DNA from: Streptomyces sp. NBC_00525
Lineage (GTDB): Bacteria; Actinomycetota; Actinomycetes; Streptomycetales; Streptomycetaceae
DNA length: 64,000 bases
Assembly: GCF_036346595.1 (NCBI RefSeq)
Contig: NZ_CP107834.1
Location: 6,076,001 to 6,140,000 of the forward strand
Direction of reading: 5' to 3'
Position numbers and translations under genes: made by a program. The notes beneath the pieces are model-generated. The model was not told the origin of the DNA. It worked only from the letters and a program-made list of their open reading frames with translations, and did no database searches. Shown in pieces: positions 41,613 to 50,756 of the stretch (its first letter is position 1; every line of letters starts with the position of its first letter).

Positions 41613-42115
41613 CCGACGACATCGTGGCCTCGGTGGTCCGGCAGTGGCGCGCCGTCAACCCGGAGCTGGACACCGGACCCATGGAGCTGATCGGCCGCAT
41701 CAACCGGTGCTCCGCCCTCCTCCAGCAGGCCGAGGACGCCCCGCTGCGGGCGGCCGGGCTGAACCGCGCCGAGTTCGACCTGCTCGGGGCCGTACGCCGT
41801 ACCGACCGTGAACTGACCCCCGGCGAGCTGGCCAGGGAGACCTTCTCCTCCGGGGCCGCCGTCACCAAGCGGCTCAAGGTCCTCCAGGAACGCGGACTGC
41901 TCGCCCGGCGCGGCGACGAACGCGACCGCAGGGTGACGTACGTGGGCCTCACCGACGAGGGGCGCGCCCTGGTCGACGGGCTGCTGCCGCAGCAGCTCGC
42001 GTACGAGCGCGCGGTGCTCTCCGGCCTCGACGCCGAGTCCCGCGACCGGCTGAGCGCTCAGCTCAGCGAGCTGCTGGTCCAGCTGGAGGGACGCATCGGC
42101 GGCGCCCGCCGCTGA
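41609..42115 (+). CDS. MarR family transcriptional regulator
   Basis: A 168-residue MarR repressor. The winged helix is seen in LNRAEFDLLGAVRRTDRELTPGELARETFSSGAAVTKRLKVLQERGLL with the wing RRGDERDRRVTYVGLTDEG. The GTG at 41609 overlaps the FUSC stop (GTGA); GGAGAACGGAG precedes it. The open frame upstream is a shadow of the FUSC gene. It probably binds the palindrome at 39907-39923 and lets go on binding an aromatic ligand that FUSC exports; that part is inferred from the operon. Confidence 0.9.
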   Translation: MTDDIVASVVRQWRAVNPELDTGPMELIGRINRCSALLQQAEDAPLRAAGLNRAEFDLLGAVRRTDRELTPGELARETFSSGAAVTKRLKVLQERGLLARRGDERDRRVTYVGLTDEGRALVDGLLPQQLAYERAVLSGLDAESRDRLSAQLSELLVQLEGRIGGARR

Positions 42116-42458
42116 CCCCGGCCGGGCGCCCGCCGTGGACGCCCGGCCGCCGCATCACCCGTAAGAGCCCCTTCGATCACATGTGCCCTTTGAGCGCGTC
42201 GCGGGGCGATTCTTCCGTGTTCTTCCGTGCCGTCACTCCCCGCACACGCGTGAAGGCGGTGCGTGTAAAAACTCGTGAGTGTATTACCGCTGGAGCGCTC
42301 GCGCAGGGGGTTGGAGGAATGTGCGAAAGCACTGATTCGATCTGACTAAGCTCACGCGCTGTGCAACCGAGTTGAGATGAATTCGCGTGCTTGTTCCCTT
42401 CATGCACACAAGCGCCGAATCTCCGGAATACAGCCCGAATCAACCGCCAGAGGTTCAG
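42116..42458. other. Long upstream region of the conservon
   Basis: These 343 bases hold no gene I can support. They are richer in A+T than the surroundings and contain a tandem 10-mer TTCTTCCGTG at 42210-42229, a run GTGTAAAAACTCGTGAGTGT near 42261-42280, and TCTGACTAAGCT near 42341. This is probably a complex promoter region for the conservon. Confidence 0.5.
42210..42229 (+). repeat. Tandem 10-bp direct repeat upstream of the conservon
   Basis: TTCTTCCGTG occurs twice head to tail. It may be a binding site for a regulator or a chance duplication. Confidence 0.55.
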
Positions 42459-44081
42459 ATGGCCCGTGTTGAATCACCGCCGGCCGGACGGGAAGCCCCC
42501 GTCGCCCGCGCCCTGTTGCTACCCGTCGTCGTGATGGCGGGAGCGACCACCGCCGCCGCGGCGCTGGTCGCCGAGCCCGCGCGGATACCAGTCGTCTGGT
42601 GCGGAGTCTTCGCCACCGTCGTCGTCGCCGCGCTCGCCGTGGAGATCGCCCGCCGGGGCCGCACGATCCGCCGCCGCAACGCCGAGTACCAGCGGCGTCT
42701 CACCGCCCTGGAACGGCGCATCGCCGACCACGACGAGGAGACCGTACGCATCAGCAAGGAGCTGCTGCCGGCCGCCATCCACCGTTTGCGCGTGGGCAAC
42801 TCGCCCGACGAGGTGCTGCGCGACGTGGTCGACGCCGACCCGGTCTACCGCCACCTCTCCGACCCGCAGCGCTCCCTCGTCTACACGGTCCTCGACATCA
42901 TCGACAACGAGGAGGCGACCCGCGACTCGGCGCAGCGCGCCTTCGTCAACGTCGCCCGCCGCGTCCAGGCGATCGTCAACCGACAGGCCAGTGAGCTGCG
43001 GGAGATGGAGGAGCACCACGGGCGCAACCCCGACGTCTTCGACGACCTGCTCCGCATCGACCACGGCACCGCGCTGATCGGCCGGCTCGCCGACTCCATC
43101 GCCGTGCTCGGCGGCGCCCGCCCCAGCCGCCAGTGGCCCAAGCCCGTACCGCTGTTCAGCGTGCTGCGCGGCGCCATGTCGCGCATCCTGGAGTACCCGC
43201 GCATCGATCTGCACTCGATCGCCAAGGTCGCCATCATCGGCACCGCGGTCGAACCGCTCATCCACGCCTGCGCCGAACTCCTCGACAACGCCACCCGCTA
43301 CTCGCCGCCGCAGACCCGGGTGCACGTCACCGCGGTCGAGGTGCAGACCGGCATCGCCATCGAGATCGAGGACGGCGGCGTCAGCCTCAGCGAGGAGGCC
43401 CGCGCCCGCGCCGAGAACATGCTCGCCAGGGCCCAGGCAGGCTCCAGCATGAACGACCTCGGCGAGGCCCCGCGCCTCGGCATGGCCGTCGTCGGGCGCC
43501 TCGCCCGGATGTACGACCTCCAGGTCTCGCTGCGCCAGTCCGCGTACGGCGGTGTCCGCGCGGTGCTCATCGTGCCCCGCGCCATGGTCACCACCGGCCC
43601 GGCGCCCGGCATCGCCCACGGCATCGGCGCCACCTCGCGGCCCACCAGCGACATCGACCTCTCCGACCTGCAGCACGTCGTGCCGCCGCGTGGCAAGCGG
43701 CGCAAGCCCAAGCCCGCGGTCGCCGCCCGCCCCGCCACCGGCCCGGTCGTCTCCGACACCAGGCCGGCCGCCCCCACCGCCGCCCTGGAGGACGACGTGC
43801 CCGTCGTCACCGAATGGACCGCGGGCGGCCTCCCGCAGCGCCGCAGCCGGGGCCGCGCCCCGCTGGGTTCGCACAACCTCCCCGCCCAGGCCGCCGACCC
43901 CATGGCCGGCCGCACCAACGGCCACGGCTACGGCCACGGCCCCGCCCAGGGGGGCAACAGCACGGAACCGCCTCCCGGCATCTGGCTGGAGGCGTTCACC
44001 AAGGCCGCCAACGGCGTGCCCCAGGAGCCCGGGGCGGACGACGCCCCTGACGACGCGTGGGACAAGGGAGATCAGCAGTGA
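42459..44081 (+). CDS. rarA: Conservon sensor-like protein CvnA (RarA type)
   Basis: A 540-residue membrane histidine-kinase-like protein. Two membrane helices (~17-37 and ~44-64) are followed by a helical region and a HATPase_c domain with N box HACAELLDNATRYSPP and a late GxG-type loop LGEAPRLGMAVVGRLA. No clear phospho-accepting His block is present, as usual for CvnA. A long Pro/Ala/Arg-rich tail (~400-540) follows. CvnA-D are proposed to form a membrane signalling complex resembling eukaryotic G-protein systems; in S. coelicolor the rar set affects aerial growth. The ATG at 42459 is chosen for GAGG five bases before it; ATG 42402 would add 19 residues. Confidence 0.88.
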   Translation: MARVESPPAGREAPVARALLLPVVVMAGATTAAAALVAEPARIPVVWCGVFATVVVAALAVEIARRGRTIRRRNAEYQRRLTALERRIADHDEETVRISKELLPAAIHRLRVGNSPDEVLRDVVDADPVYRHLSDPQRSLVYTVLDIIDNEEATRDSAQRAFVNVARRVQAIVNRQASELREMEEHHGRNPDVFDDLLRIDHGTALIGRLADSIAVLGGARPSRQWPKPVPLFSVLRGAMSRILEYPRIDLHSIAKVAIIGTAVEPLIHACAELLDNATRYSPPQTRVHVTAVEVQTGIAIEIEDGGVSLSEEARARAENMLARAQAGSSMNDLGEAPRLGMAVVGRLARMYDLQVSLRQSAYGGVRAVLIVPRAMVTTGPAPGIAHGIGATSRPTSDIDLSDLQHVVPPRGKRRKPKPAVAARPATGPVVSDTRPAAPTAALEDDVPVVTEWTAGGLPQRRSRGRAPLGSHNLPAQAADPMAGRTNGHGYGHGPAQGGNSTEPPPGIWLEAFTKAANGVPQEPGADDAPDDAWDKGDQQ

Positions 44082-44485
44082 TCCAGCAGCGCGGCAACAT
44101 GGACTGGATGCTCAAGGAGCTCGCCGACGACGTCCCGGACATCCACCAGATCGTCGTCCTCTCGGCGGACGGCCTGCGCATCGCCCAGCACGGCGGCGAC
44201 CCCGACGTCGCCGACCGGCTCGCGGCGGCGTGCGCCGGACTGCAGAGCCTGGCGGCGGCCGTCGCCACCGAGATCCCGTACAGCGACGGCCGGATGCGGC
44301 TCGTCGTCATCGAGGTCACCGGCGGCTTCTTCTACCTGATGGCAGCGGGCACCGGCGCCTACCTCGCGGTGCTCGCCGGGGAGACGGTGGACGCCGGACA
44401 CGTCGGCGCGCGGATGCGCGACATGGTCGCCCGCATCGGCGGCCATCTCACGAGCCCGCCCCGCCACGACGGGCAGCCCGGATGA
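44078..44485 (+). CDS. rarB: Conservon roadblock/LC7 protein CvnB (RarB type)
   Basis: A 135-residue roadblock/LC7 domain protein. The start region MDWMLKELADDVPDIHQIVVLSADGLRIA and middle GGFFYLMAAGTGAYLAVLA are typical. Roadblock proteins often act as partners that regulate small GTPases, here CvnD. The GTG at 44078 overlaps the CvnA stop (GTGA) with AAGGGAG upstream, and the stop overlaps the CvnC start (ATGA). Confidence 0.92.
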   Translation: MIQQRGNMDWMLKELADDVPDIHQIVVLSADGLRIAQHGGDPDVADRLAAACAGLQSLAAAVATEIPYSDGRMRLVVIEVTGGFFYLMAAGTGAYLAVLAGETVDAGHVGARMRDMVARIGGHLTSPPRHDGQPG

Positions 44486-44853
44486 AGTCTCCCCGAAGAG
44501 AACGCCGGAAGGCGGACCCGGCGCTGAGCGATCCGGAACGGCTCTACGTCATCACCGGCGATCCCGACGACGGAGAGCGGGCCGCGCTCGACCTGGTCAC
44601 GATGATCGTCTCGAAGTCCGAGCCGTCCCCGACCGTCCAGCCCGAGCAGGCCGTGATCCTGCGGCTCTGCCAGGCCCCGTTATCCGTCGCGGAACTCTCC
44701 GCCTACCTCAGCCTCCCGTTCAGCGTGGTGACCTCGCTCCTCACCGAACTCCTCGCCACCGGACTGATCGAATCGCGCGCGCCGATCGTGCGCGCGACCC
44801 TCCCGGACCGGTCCCTCCTCGAAGCGGTGATGCATGGACTTCAGAAACTCTGA
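44482..44853 (+). CDS. rarC: Conservon DUF742 protein CvnC (RarC type), contains a TTA codon
   Basis: A 123-residue DUF742 protein, probably a winged-helix adaptor of the conservon complex (RLYVITGDPDD, ILRLCQAPLSVAELSAYLSLP, VVTSLLTELLATGLI). Leucine 67, in QAPLSV, is encoded by TTA at 44680-44682, the rare codon read by the bldA tRNA in Streptomyces. I found no other in-frame TTA in the genes of this window. The ATG overlaps the CvnB stop, and its own end overlaps CvnD by 20 bp. Confidence 0.92.
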   Translation: MKSPRRERRKADPALSDPERLYVITGDPDDGERAALDLVTMIVSKSEPSPTVQPEQAVILRLCQAPLSVAELSAYLSLPFSVVTSLLTELLATGLIESRAPIVRATLPDRSLLEAVMHGLQKL

Positions 44854-45448
44854 CACGATCACGGGCCCCCGCAGCGAGGACGTCCTGCCCACCACGGCCA
44901 CCGCCGCGGTGAAGGTCGTGATCGTCGGGGGGTTCGGGGCCGGCAAGACGACCATGGTCGGCTCGGTCAGCGAGATCCGGCCGCTGACCACCGAAGAGAC
45001 CATGACGCAGGCCGGGATCGGCGTCGACGACAACTACGGGGTGGAGAGCAAGACCGCCACCACCGTCGCCATGGACTTCGGCCGGATCAGCATCAGCGAC
45101 GAGCTGATCCTCTACCTCTTCGGCACCCCCGGCCAGGAGCGGTTCTGGTTCCTCTGGAACGGCCTGTTCGAGGGCGCCCTCGGCGCCGTCGTCCTCATCG
45201 ACACCCGGCGGCTCGAAGTCAGCTTCGACGTCATCGGACGCCTGGAGGAGCGCGGCGTGCCGTTCGTCGTCGCCATCAACAGCTTCCCCGACGCCCCGAA
45301 GCACCCCGTCGAAGCGCTGCGCAGTGCCCTGGACCTCCCGGACGAGGTCCCGATAATCGACTGCGACGCCCGGCTGCGCGTCTCCAGCCGCGATGTGCTG
45401 ATGACCCTGATGCGCTACCTGCACAGTCTGGCCCTCCCACGCGCCTGA
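44834..45448 (+). CDS. rarD: Conservon GTP-binding protein CvnD (RarD type)
   Basis: A 204-residue small GTPase-like protein. The P-loop GGFGAGKT is at 32-39 and G3 is GTPGQE from residue 97. The G4 position reads AINSFP instead of NKxD, which is normal for the CvnD group. Switch I lies near RPLTTEETMTQAG. It is thought to cycle on the membrane complex of CvnA-C. The ATG at 44834 lies within the end of CvnC, so translation is coupled. Confidence 0.93.
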   Translation: MDFRNSDTITGPRSEDVLPTTATAAVKVVIVGGFGAGKTTMVGSVSEIRPLTTEETMTQAGIGVDDNYGVESKTATTVAMDFGRISISDELILYLFGTPGQERFWFLWNGLFEGALGAVVLIDTRRLEVSFDVIGRLEERGVPFVVAINSFPDAPKHPVEALRSALDLPDEVPIIDCDARLRVSSRDVLMTLMRYLHSLALPRA

Positions 45449-45538
45449 CCCGCCCGCGCACCCTCCCGAACCCGTCCCGCGCGTTCCCCCACCGCGCCCC
45501 CGACCGTCCGGCCCCGCGGCCGGACTCCTGGAGCGATC

Positions 45539-47119
45539 GTGACAAGCCCCTTCCCCTACGAGCACGGCCAGGACACCGCGCCGGTCCCGCCCCCCGAATG
45601 CCCGGCCCACGGCCTGGGCGTCGGCCCCGGCGGACTGCGCCGGATGTACGGCCCCGAGGCCGAACAGGACCCGCACGGCCTGTACGAGAAGCTGCGCGCC
45701 GAACACGGCACGGTGGCCCCCGTCCTGCTGCACGGCGACGTGCCCGCCTGGCTGGTCCTCGGCCACAGCGAGAACCTGCACATGACCCGTACGCCCTCGC
45801 AGTTCTCCCGTGACTCCCGCCACTGGTGGGCGCTGCAGGACGGCACCATCGCCCCCGACCACCCGCTCGCCCCGCAGGTCGCCTGGCAGCCGATCTGCGC
45901 CTTCGCGGACGGCGCCACCCACGAGCGCCAGCGCGGCGCCCTCACCGACTCCATCGCCCGCATCGACACCCGCGGCGTCCGGCGCCACATCAACCGCTAC
46001 AGCAACCGGCTCGTCAACGGCTTCTGCCGGGAGGGCCGCACCGACCTCGTCGCCGAGTTCGCCGAACGGCTGCCCATGATGGTCATGTGCGCCGTCCTCG
46101 GGATGCCGGAGGAGTCCAACGACCGGATGGTGCAGGCCGCCCGTGACATGATCAAGGGCACCGCCACCGCCGTCCAGAGCAACGCCTACATGGTGGACGT
46201 GCTGAGCCGCCTCGTGGAGCGCCGCCGCCGCGAGCCCGCCGACGACTTCGCCACCTGGCTCGTCGAACACCCCGCCGCCATGAACGACAAGGAGGTGGCC
46301 GAGCATCTGCGGCTCATGCTCATCGTCTCCTACGAGACGACCACCAACCTGATCGCCAACGTGCTGCGCATGGTCCTCACCGACCCCCGCTTCCGCTCCC
46401 GGCTCAGCGGCGGCCACATGACCGTGCCCGAGGCGGTCGAGCAGACCCTGTGGGACGAGCCGCCGTTCGCCGCGATCCTGGGCCGCTGGGCGGTCGGCGA
46501 CACGGAACTGGGCGGCCAGCACATCAAGGCCGGCGACGCGCTGATCGTCGGCATCACGGCGGCCAACACCGACCCGGTGGTACGTCCCGACCTCAAGGCC
46601 GACATGGCGGGCAACCGCGCCCACCTCGCGTTCAGCGGCGGCCCCCACGAGTGCCCCGGCCAGGACATCGGGCGCGCCATCGCCGACGTCGGCGTCGAGG
46701 CGCTGCTGATGCGCCTGCCCGACCTCGAACTCGCGGTCGAGGAGAGCGAACTGCGCTGGGTCGGCAACCTGGTCAGCCGTCACCTGGCCGAACTCCCCGC
46801 CGAATTCGCGGCCCGCGCCCCGCAGGACGACCGCCGGCCGCCGTCCATGGGCAAGCCCACCGCCGCCCGCCGGGACTGGGAGGTCCAGTCCGCCGTACGG
46901 CACGCCGCCCCGACCCCGGTCCGGGCCCACCTGCCCTCCGACCAGGCCCACGCCCCCGCCCGCTCCGGCCCGTCCGGCGCGACCGCCACCGTCGACGGCT
47001 CGGCGGACGTGACCGGCGCGGCGGGCGAGAACGCCGCCGGCCTGGTCCCGCGCCAGCGCAAGCCCGGCGCGCCCGCCCGGCTCTGGAGCGTCGTCTCCCG
47101 CTGGTGGAACGGCGACTGA
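45539..47119 (+). CDS. rarE: Conservon cytochrome P450, CYP157 type (RarE)
   Basis: A 526-residue P450. The haem signature is FSGGPHECPG with Cys ~372. The K-helix reads EQTLW, so the ExxR arginine is missing, a known trait of the CYP157 family to which S. coelicolor RarE (CYP157A) belongs. The I-helix region IVSYETTTN is also unusual. After the P450 fold (ends near residue 425) comes a ~100-residue Ala/Pro/Arg-rich tail with no clear domain. The GTG at 45539 has GGAG before it and lies 90 bp after CvnD. Its chemistry is unknown. Confidence 0.88.
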   Translation: MTSPFPYEHGQDTAPVPPPECPAHGLGVGPGGLRRMYGPEAEQDPHGLYEKLRAEHGTVAPVLLHGDVPAWLVLGHSENLHMTRTPSQFSRDSRHWWALQDGTIAPDHPLAPQVAWQPICAFADGATHERQRGALTDSIARIDTRGVRRHINRYSNRLVNGFCREGRTDLVAEFAERLPMMVMCAVLGMPEESNDRMVQAARDMIKGTATAVQSNAYMVDVLSRLVERRRREPADDFATWLVEHPAAMNDKEVAEHLRLMLIVSYETTTNLIANVLRMVLTDPRFRSRLSGGHMTVPEAVEQTLWDEPPFAAILGRWAVGDTELGGQHIKAGDALIVGITAANTDPVVRPDLKADMAGNRAHLAFSGGPHECPGQDIGRAIADVGVEALLMRLPDLELAVEESELRWVGNLVSRHLAELPAEFAARAPQDDRRPPSMGKPTAARRDWEVQSAVRHAAPTPVRAHLPSDQAHAPARSGPSGATATVDGSADVTGAAGENAAGLVPRQRKPGAPARLWSVVSRWWNGD

Positions 47120-47214
47120 GACCCGGCCGCACCTTCGGGGCGGCCCGGTGGACGGAGGCTCCGGCCCTTCGTCACCGGGCCGCCCCGCGCCCGTGCCACG
47201 TACCATGCGGAAGC

Positions 47215-48555
47215 GTGAAGCTGACAATTCTGGGCGGCGGCGGATTCCGGGTCCCTCTGGTGTACGGGGCGCTGCTCGCCGACCACGCCGAGGGCCGCGT
47301 GTCGGCCGTCACCCTCTACGACACGGACACCGACCGGCTCACCGCCGTCGCACGGGTCCTCGCCGAACAGGCCGCGGGCATCCCGGACGCGCCGGCCGTC
47401 CGCGCCACCACCGACCTGGACGAGGCCCTGCGCGGCGCCGACTTCGTCTTCTCCGCGATCCGCGTCGGTGGCCTCGCGGGCCGGGCCGCCGACGAACGGG
47501 TCGCCCTGGACGAGGGCGTACTCGGGCAGGAGACGGTCGGTGCCGGCGGCATCGCGTACGGGCTGCGCACCGTGCCCGTCGCCGTCGACCTGGCGCGGCG
47601 CATCGCCCGGCTCGCCCCGGACGCCTGGGTCATCAACTTCACCAACCCGGCCGGACTGGTCACCGAGGCGATGTCCCGCCACCTCGGCGACCGCGTCATC
47701 GGCATCTGCGACTCACCGGTCGGCCTCGGCCGCCGCATCGCCCGTGTCCTGGGCGCCGATCCGGACCTGGCCCGGATCGACTACATCGGCCTCAACCACC
47801 TCGGCTGGGTACGCGGGCTGTACGTCGCGGGCCGGGACGAACTCCCGCGCCTGCTCGCCGACCCCGGACTGCTGGGCTCCTTCGAGGAGGGCCGGCTGTT
47901 CGGCCCCGACTGGCTGCGCTCCCTGGGCTCGATCCCCAACGAATACCTGCACTACTACTACTTCAACCGCGAGGCCGTCCGCGCCTACCAGGAGGCCGCG
48001 CAGACCCGGGGCGCCTTCCTGCGCGAGCAGCAGGAGGGCTTCTACGGCCGGATGAAGGACCCGGCGACCCCCGCCCTGGCCACCTGGGACCGCACCCGCG
48101 CCGAGCGCGAGGCCACCTACATGTCGGAGAACCGGGAGGTGGCCGGCGCCGGCGAGCGCGAGAAGAGCGATCTGGACACCGGCGGCTACGAACAGGTCGC
48201 GCTCGCCCTGATGCGCGCGATCGCCCGTGACGAGCAGGCCACCCTGATCCTCAACGTCCGCAACCGCGCCACCCTGGCCGTGCTGGACGCGGACGCCGTG
48301 ATCGAGGCGCCCTGCCTGGTGGACGCCAACGGCGCCCGGCCCCTCGCCGCGGACCCGCTGCCCTACCACGCGGTGGGCCTGGTCACCTCGGTGAAGGCCG
48401 TCGAGCGCGCGGTGCTCGACGCGGCGGCGAGCGCGTCGCGCGCGGACGCCGTCCGGGCGTTCGCCCTGCACCCGCTGGTCGACTCGGTCTCCGTCGCCCG
48501 CCGCCTGGTGGACGGCTACACGAAGGCGCATCCCGGACTGGCGTACCTGGCGTAG
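47215..48555 (+). CDS. GH4 family 6-phospho-beta-glucosidase
   Basis: A 446-residue NAD- and metal-dependent GH4 enzyme. The Rossmann start is KLTILGGGGFRVP. Metal ligands expected in GH4 are Cys165 in GICDSP and His195 in GLNHLGW. The family segment VINFTNPAGLVTEA is present. GH4 enzymes act on 6-phospho-glycosides or on free glycosides by a redox-elimination route. There is no PTS gene here, so the true substrate could be unphosphorylated. The GTG at 47215 follows CGGAAGC closely, with TACCAT eight bases upstream as a possible -10. It is convergent with the SWIM gene, only 8 bp apart. Confidence 0.88.
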   Translation: MKLTILGGGGFRVPLVYGALLADHAEGRVSAVTLYDTDTDRLTAVARVLAEQAAGIPDAPAVRATTDLDEALRGADFVFSAIRVGGLAGRAADERVALDEGVLGQETVGAGGIAYGLRTVPVAVDLARRIARLAPDAWVINFTNPAGLVTEAMSRHLGDRVIGICDSPVGLGRRIARVLGADPDLARIDYIGLNHLGWVRGLYVAGRDELPRLLADPGLLGSFEEGRLFGPDWLRSLGSIPNEYLHYYYFNREAVRAYQEAAQTRGAFLREQQEGFYGRMKDPATPALATWDRTRAEREATYMSENREVAGAGEREKSDLDTGGYEQVALALMRAIARDEQATLILNVRNRATLAVLDADAVIEAPCLVDANGARPLAADPLPYHAVGLVTSVKAVERAVLDAAASASRADAVRAFALHPLVDSVSVARRLVDGYTKAHPGLAYLA

Positions 48556-48563
48556 CACTCGGG

Positions 48564-50756
48564 TCAGGGGAGCCGGGCCGGGTGTACGGGGTGGTGCCCG
48601 CCCGGTCCCGCTCCCGGCCCCGGTCCCGGTCCCGGCCCCTCGGCGGCGAGGAGTTCGCCGCTCACCAGCAGGTGCAGCTGCGCCTCCAGCCAGGCGGCGA
48701 CCCGCGCCGACCCGTCCGGCGCGGCCGACCTGCCCGGTCCGTCCGTACCGTCCGTACCGTTCGTATCGTCAGTACCGGCCGTACCGGCCGCCGGGTCGAG
48801 CACCGTACGGAGCAGGGCCGCCGCCCGCCCGAGCCCCGTCCGGCGCAGCGCGGTGGCGGCGTCGCCGATCCGGGCCAGGACCGGCCCGGACGGACTGCGT
48901 AGCCCCCCGTGGGCCAGCGCGGCCAGCGCGGCCACCGCCTCCTCCAGCGCGGCCGTCAGCGGGTCCGCCGCCCGCCGCGCCACCGGGGCCAGGGCCGCCG
49001 CCCCGTTACCGGGCGCGAGATCGGGCACCGTCACCCCGTCCGGCGTCAGCACGGCGATCGGGTCGATCCGTATCCCGCCGCCCTCCCGGACCACCGCACC
49101 GCTCACATGCGTGGCCCCCCGCCGCAGCACGTCGGCCAGCGCGTCCAGCGCGCCGGGGCACCCCGGCCGGTACTCCGAGGCCAGCAGCGCGCGGTTCCCC
49201 GCCGCGTCCCGCACCACCGCCTCCAGGCGCTGCTCGCCGGCGTCGTACCCGACCTCCTCGACTCGGGACAGGGCGACCACGCGGACCGCCCCGGCCGCCA
49301 CCCGGGGCCGGATCAGCCGGGGCGGCCGGCCGTACCAGGAGGCGATGAGCGCGGCCAGGTCCCCGACCAGCAGCGGGGGCGGCAGCCGGGTCCAGGAGCT
49401 GCCGACCGGGGTGACCCCGGTGGCGCCGAGCCGGCCGCGGACGATCGTCAGGGTGCGCCCCGCGGTGCGCCGGACGCTCTCGCTGACGAGGGTGCCGGTG
49501 GCGAGCGCGCCCAGCGTGGTGGAGAGCAGCCGGCGCTGCGCGAGCGCGTGGCCGGTGAGGCGCTGGGGCCACTCCTTGCGGAGCACCAGGACGCTGCCGG
49601 CGTGGGGGTGGGCGAAGTACACCTCGGCGACCGGGGTCTCGACGGGGCCGGTGATCCGGCAGCCGAGCGCGGTGAGCCGGACCTGGCGCAGCGGCGTCTC
49701 CGCGGCCTCGTCCGTGCCCAGGACGCCGGGCACGGCGGCGGCCAGCCGCCGGGCGTGCACCTCGGTGAGCAGCGCCGCGACCAGCTCCGGGCGGTGGGCG
49801 GCGCCCCGGTCGGCGTAGGCGGAGAGCTGCCCGGCCAGCTCCGCCAGGGCCGCGGCGGGCCAGTGGTACGCGTCGCGCGCGAGCGCCCGGCCCGCCCGGT
49901 CGACGGCCCCGGCGAGCACGGGCCCCGCCTGGGCGACACCGTCGAGCAGCAACTCCTCGACGAGGCCGGCCGCGGCATCCAGGCTGCCCGCGCCCCCGGA
50001 CGGGGCCCGCGGGGGCGCCGGGGCCTCGGCCGGCGGGGGAGCCGGTGTCGCCGTACGGCCGGGCGCACCGGCCCCGGCGGCCCGCTCGCCCCCCACCCGG
50101 ACGGTGGCCGCGCGCTCCGCCGCCCCTGCTGTTCGCGCTGCCTCCGGTGTCCCCGCCGCCTCCGCGTCGGCGGCGCGGAACGCCCAGACGGCGAGCGCGA
50201 CGACCTCGGCGCGCAGCGCGGCGGAGGCGTCCGTGGTGGCGTAGCCGATCTCGCCGGGCACCGGGAACCGCACCGTGCACGCGGGCAGTTCCACCCAGGG
50301 CTCGGGGCGCCCGGCGGTGGGCCGGTGCACCACGGCCTCGTAGCCCCGCCGCAGCGTGCGCCGGGCGGCGGCGACCGGGCGGGCGCCGAGCGCCCCGGTG
50401 AGCGTGTCGTCGTCGATCGTGCCCGGCGACCACTCGACGGGCGGCCGGGGCGCCGGGGACGGCGCGTCGGCGGCCAGGCGCCGGTAGGCGAGGACGAGCG
50501 CGATCAGATGGCGGCACACCCCGGTCGCGGCGCAGTCGCACCGGCCGTCGTCCAGACCGGTGCCGGCGGGCAGCACGGCGGCCGTGCCGTCGGGGAAGAC
50601 CGCCCGCACCGAGGCGTCGTCGCCGGTCGTCAGCTCCGGAACCGTGCCCGCGTCCAGGTCCTTCGCGGCGCGTTTGACGAGTCCCCGGTTGGCGAGCGCG
50701 GCCAGGGCCTCGGGGGTGAGGGCCAGCAGATCGGCCCTGGGGGCCGGCGCGGTCAT
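48564..50756 (-). CDS. SWIM zinc-finger protein (YehQ-like)
   Basis: A 730-residue protein. The SWIM motif CDC-(5)-CRH uses Cys73, Cys75, Cys81 and His83, and probably binds nucleic acid or protein. The rest is a large Ala/Arg/Leu-rich region with a low-complexity Pro/Ala linker at ~225-275, and a C-terminal Gly/Pro run GPGPGPGPGAGPGG. It is the last gene of a five-gene operon; its ATG overlaps the stop of the vWA gene (ATGA). The order matches E. coli yehQ beside yehP. The open frame continues upstream but is a shadow of the vWA gene. Function unknown. Confidence 0.85.
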   Translation of the reverse strand: MTAPAPRADLLALTPEALAALANRGLVKRAAKDLDAGTVPELTTGDDASVRAVFPDGTAAVLPAGTGLDDGRCDCAATGVCRHLIALVLAYRRLAADAPSPAPRPPVEWSPGTIDDDTLTGALGARPVAAARRTLRRGYEAVVHRPTAGRPEPWVELPACTVRFPVPGEIGYATTDASAALRAEVVALAVWAFRAADAEAAGTPEAARTAGAAERAATVRVGGERAAGAGAPGRTATPAPPPAEAPAPPRAPSGGAGSLDAAAGLVEELLLDGVAQAGPVLAGAVDRAGRALARDAYHWPAAALAELAGQLSAYADRGAAHRPELVAALLTEVHARRLAAAVPGVLGTDEAAETPLRQVRLTALGCRITGPVETPVAEVYFAHPHAGSVLVLRKEWPQRLTGHALAQRRLLSTTLGALATGTLVSESVRRTAGRTLTIVRGRLGATGVTPVGSSWTRLPPPLLVGDLAALIASWYGRPPRLIRPRVAAGAVRVVALSRVEEVGYDAGEQRLEAVVRDAAGNRALLASEYRPGCPGALDALADVLRRGATHVSGAVVREGGGIRIDPIAVLTPDGVTVPDLAPGNGAAALAPVARRAADPLTAALEEAVAALAALAHGGLRSPSGPVLARIGDAATALRRTGLGRAAALLRTVLDPAAGTAGTDDTNGTDGTDGPGRSAAPDGSARVAAWLEAQLHLLVSGELLAAEGPGPGPGPGAGPGGHHPVHPARLP

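Noticed and set aside
42387..42458. Earlier starts (42387 or 42402) for the conservon sensor protein
   Set aside because: Neither has a ribosome-binding site, and the added residues do not look like part of the CvnA family. The ATG at 42459 has GAGG well placed.
48580..48650. Short CCGGTCCCGG-type repeats at the SWIM gene 3' end as a regulatory or CRISPR-like array
   Set aside because: They encode the Gly/Pro run at the protein C-terminus and are simple slippage-type coding repeats. No spacer pattern is present.
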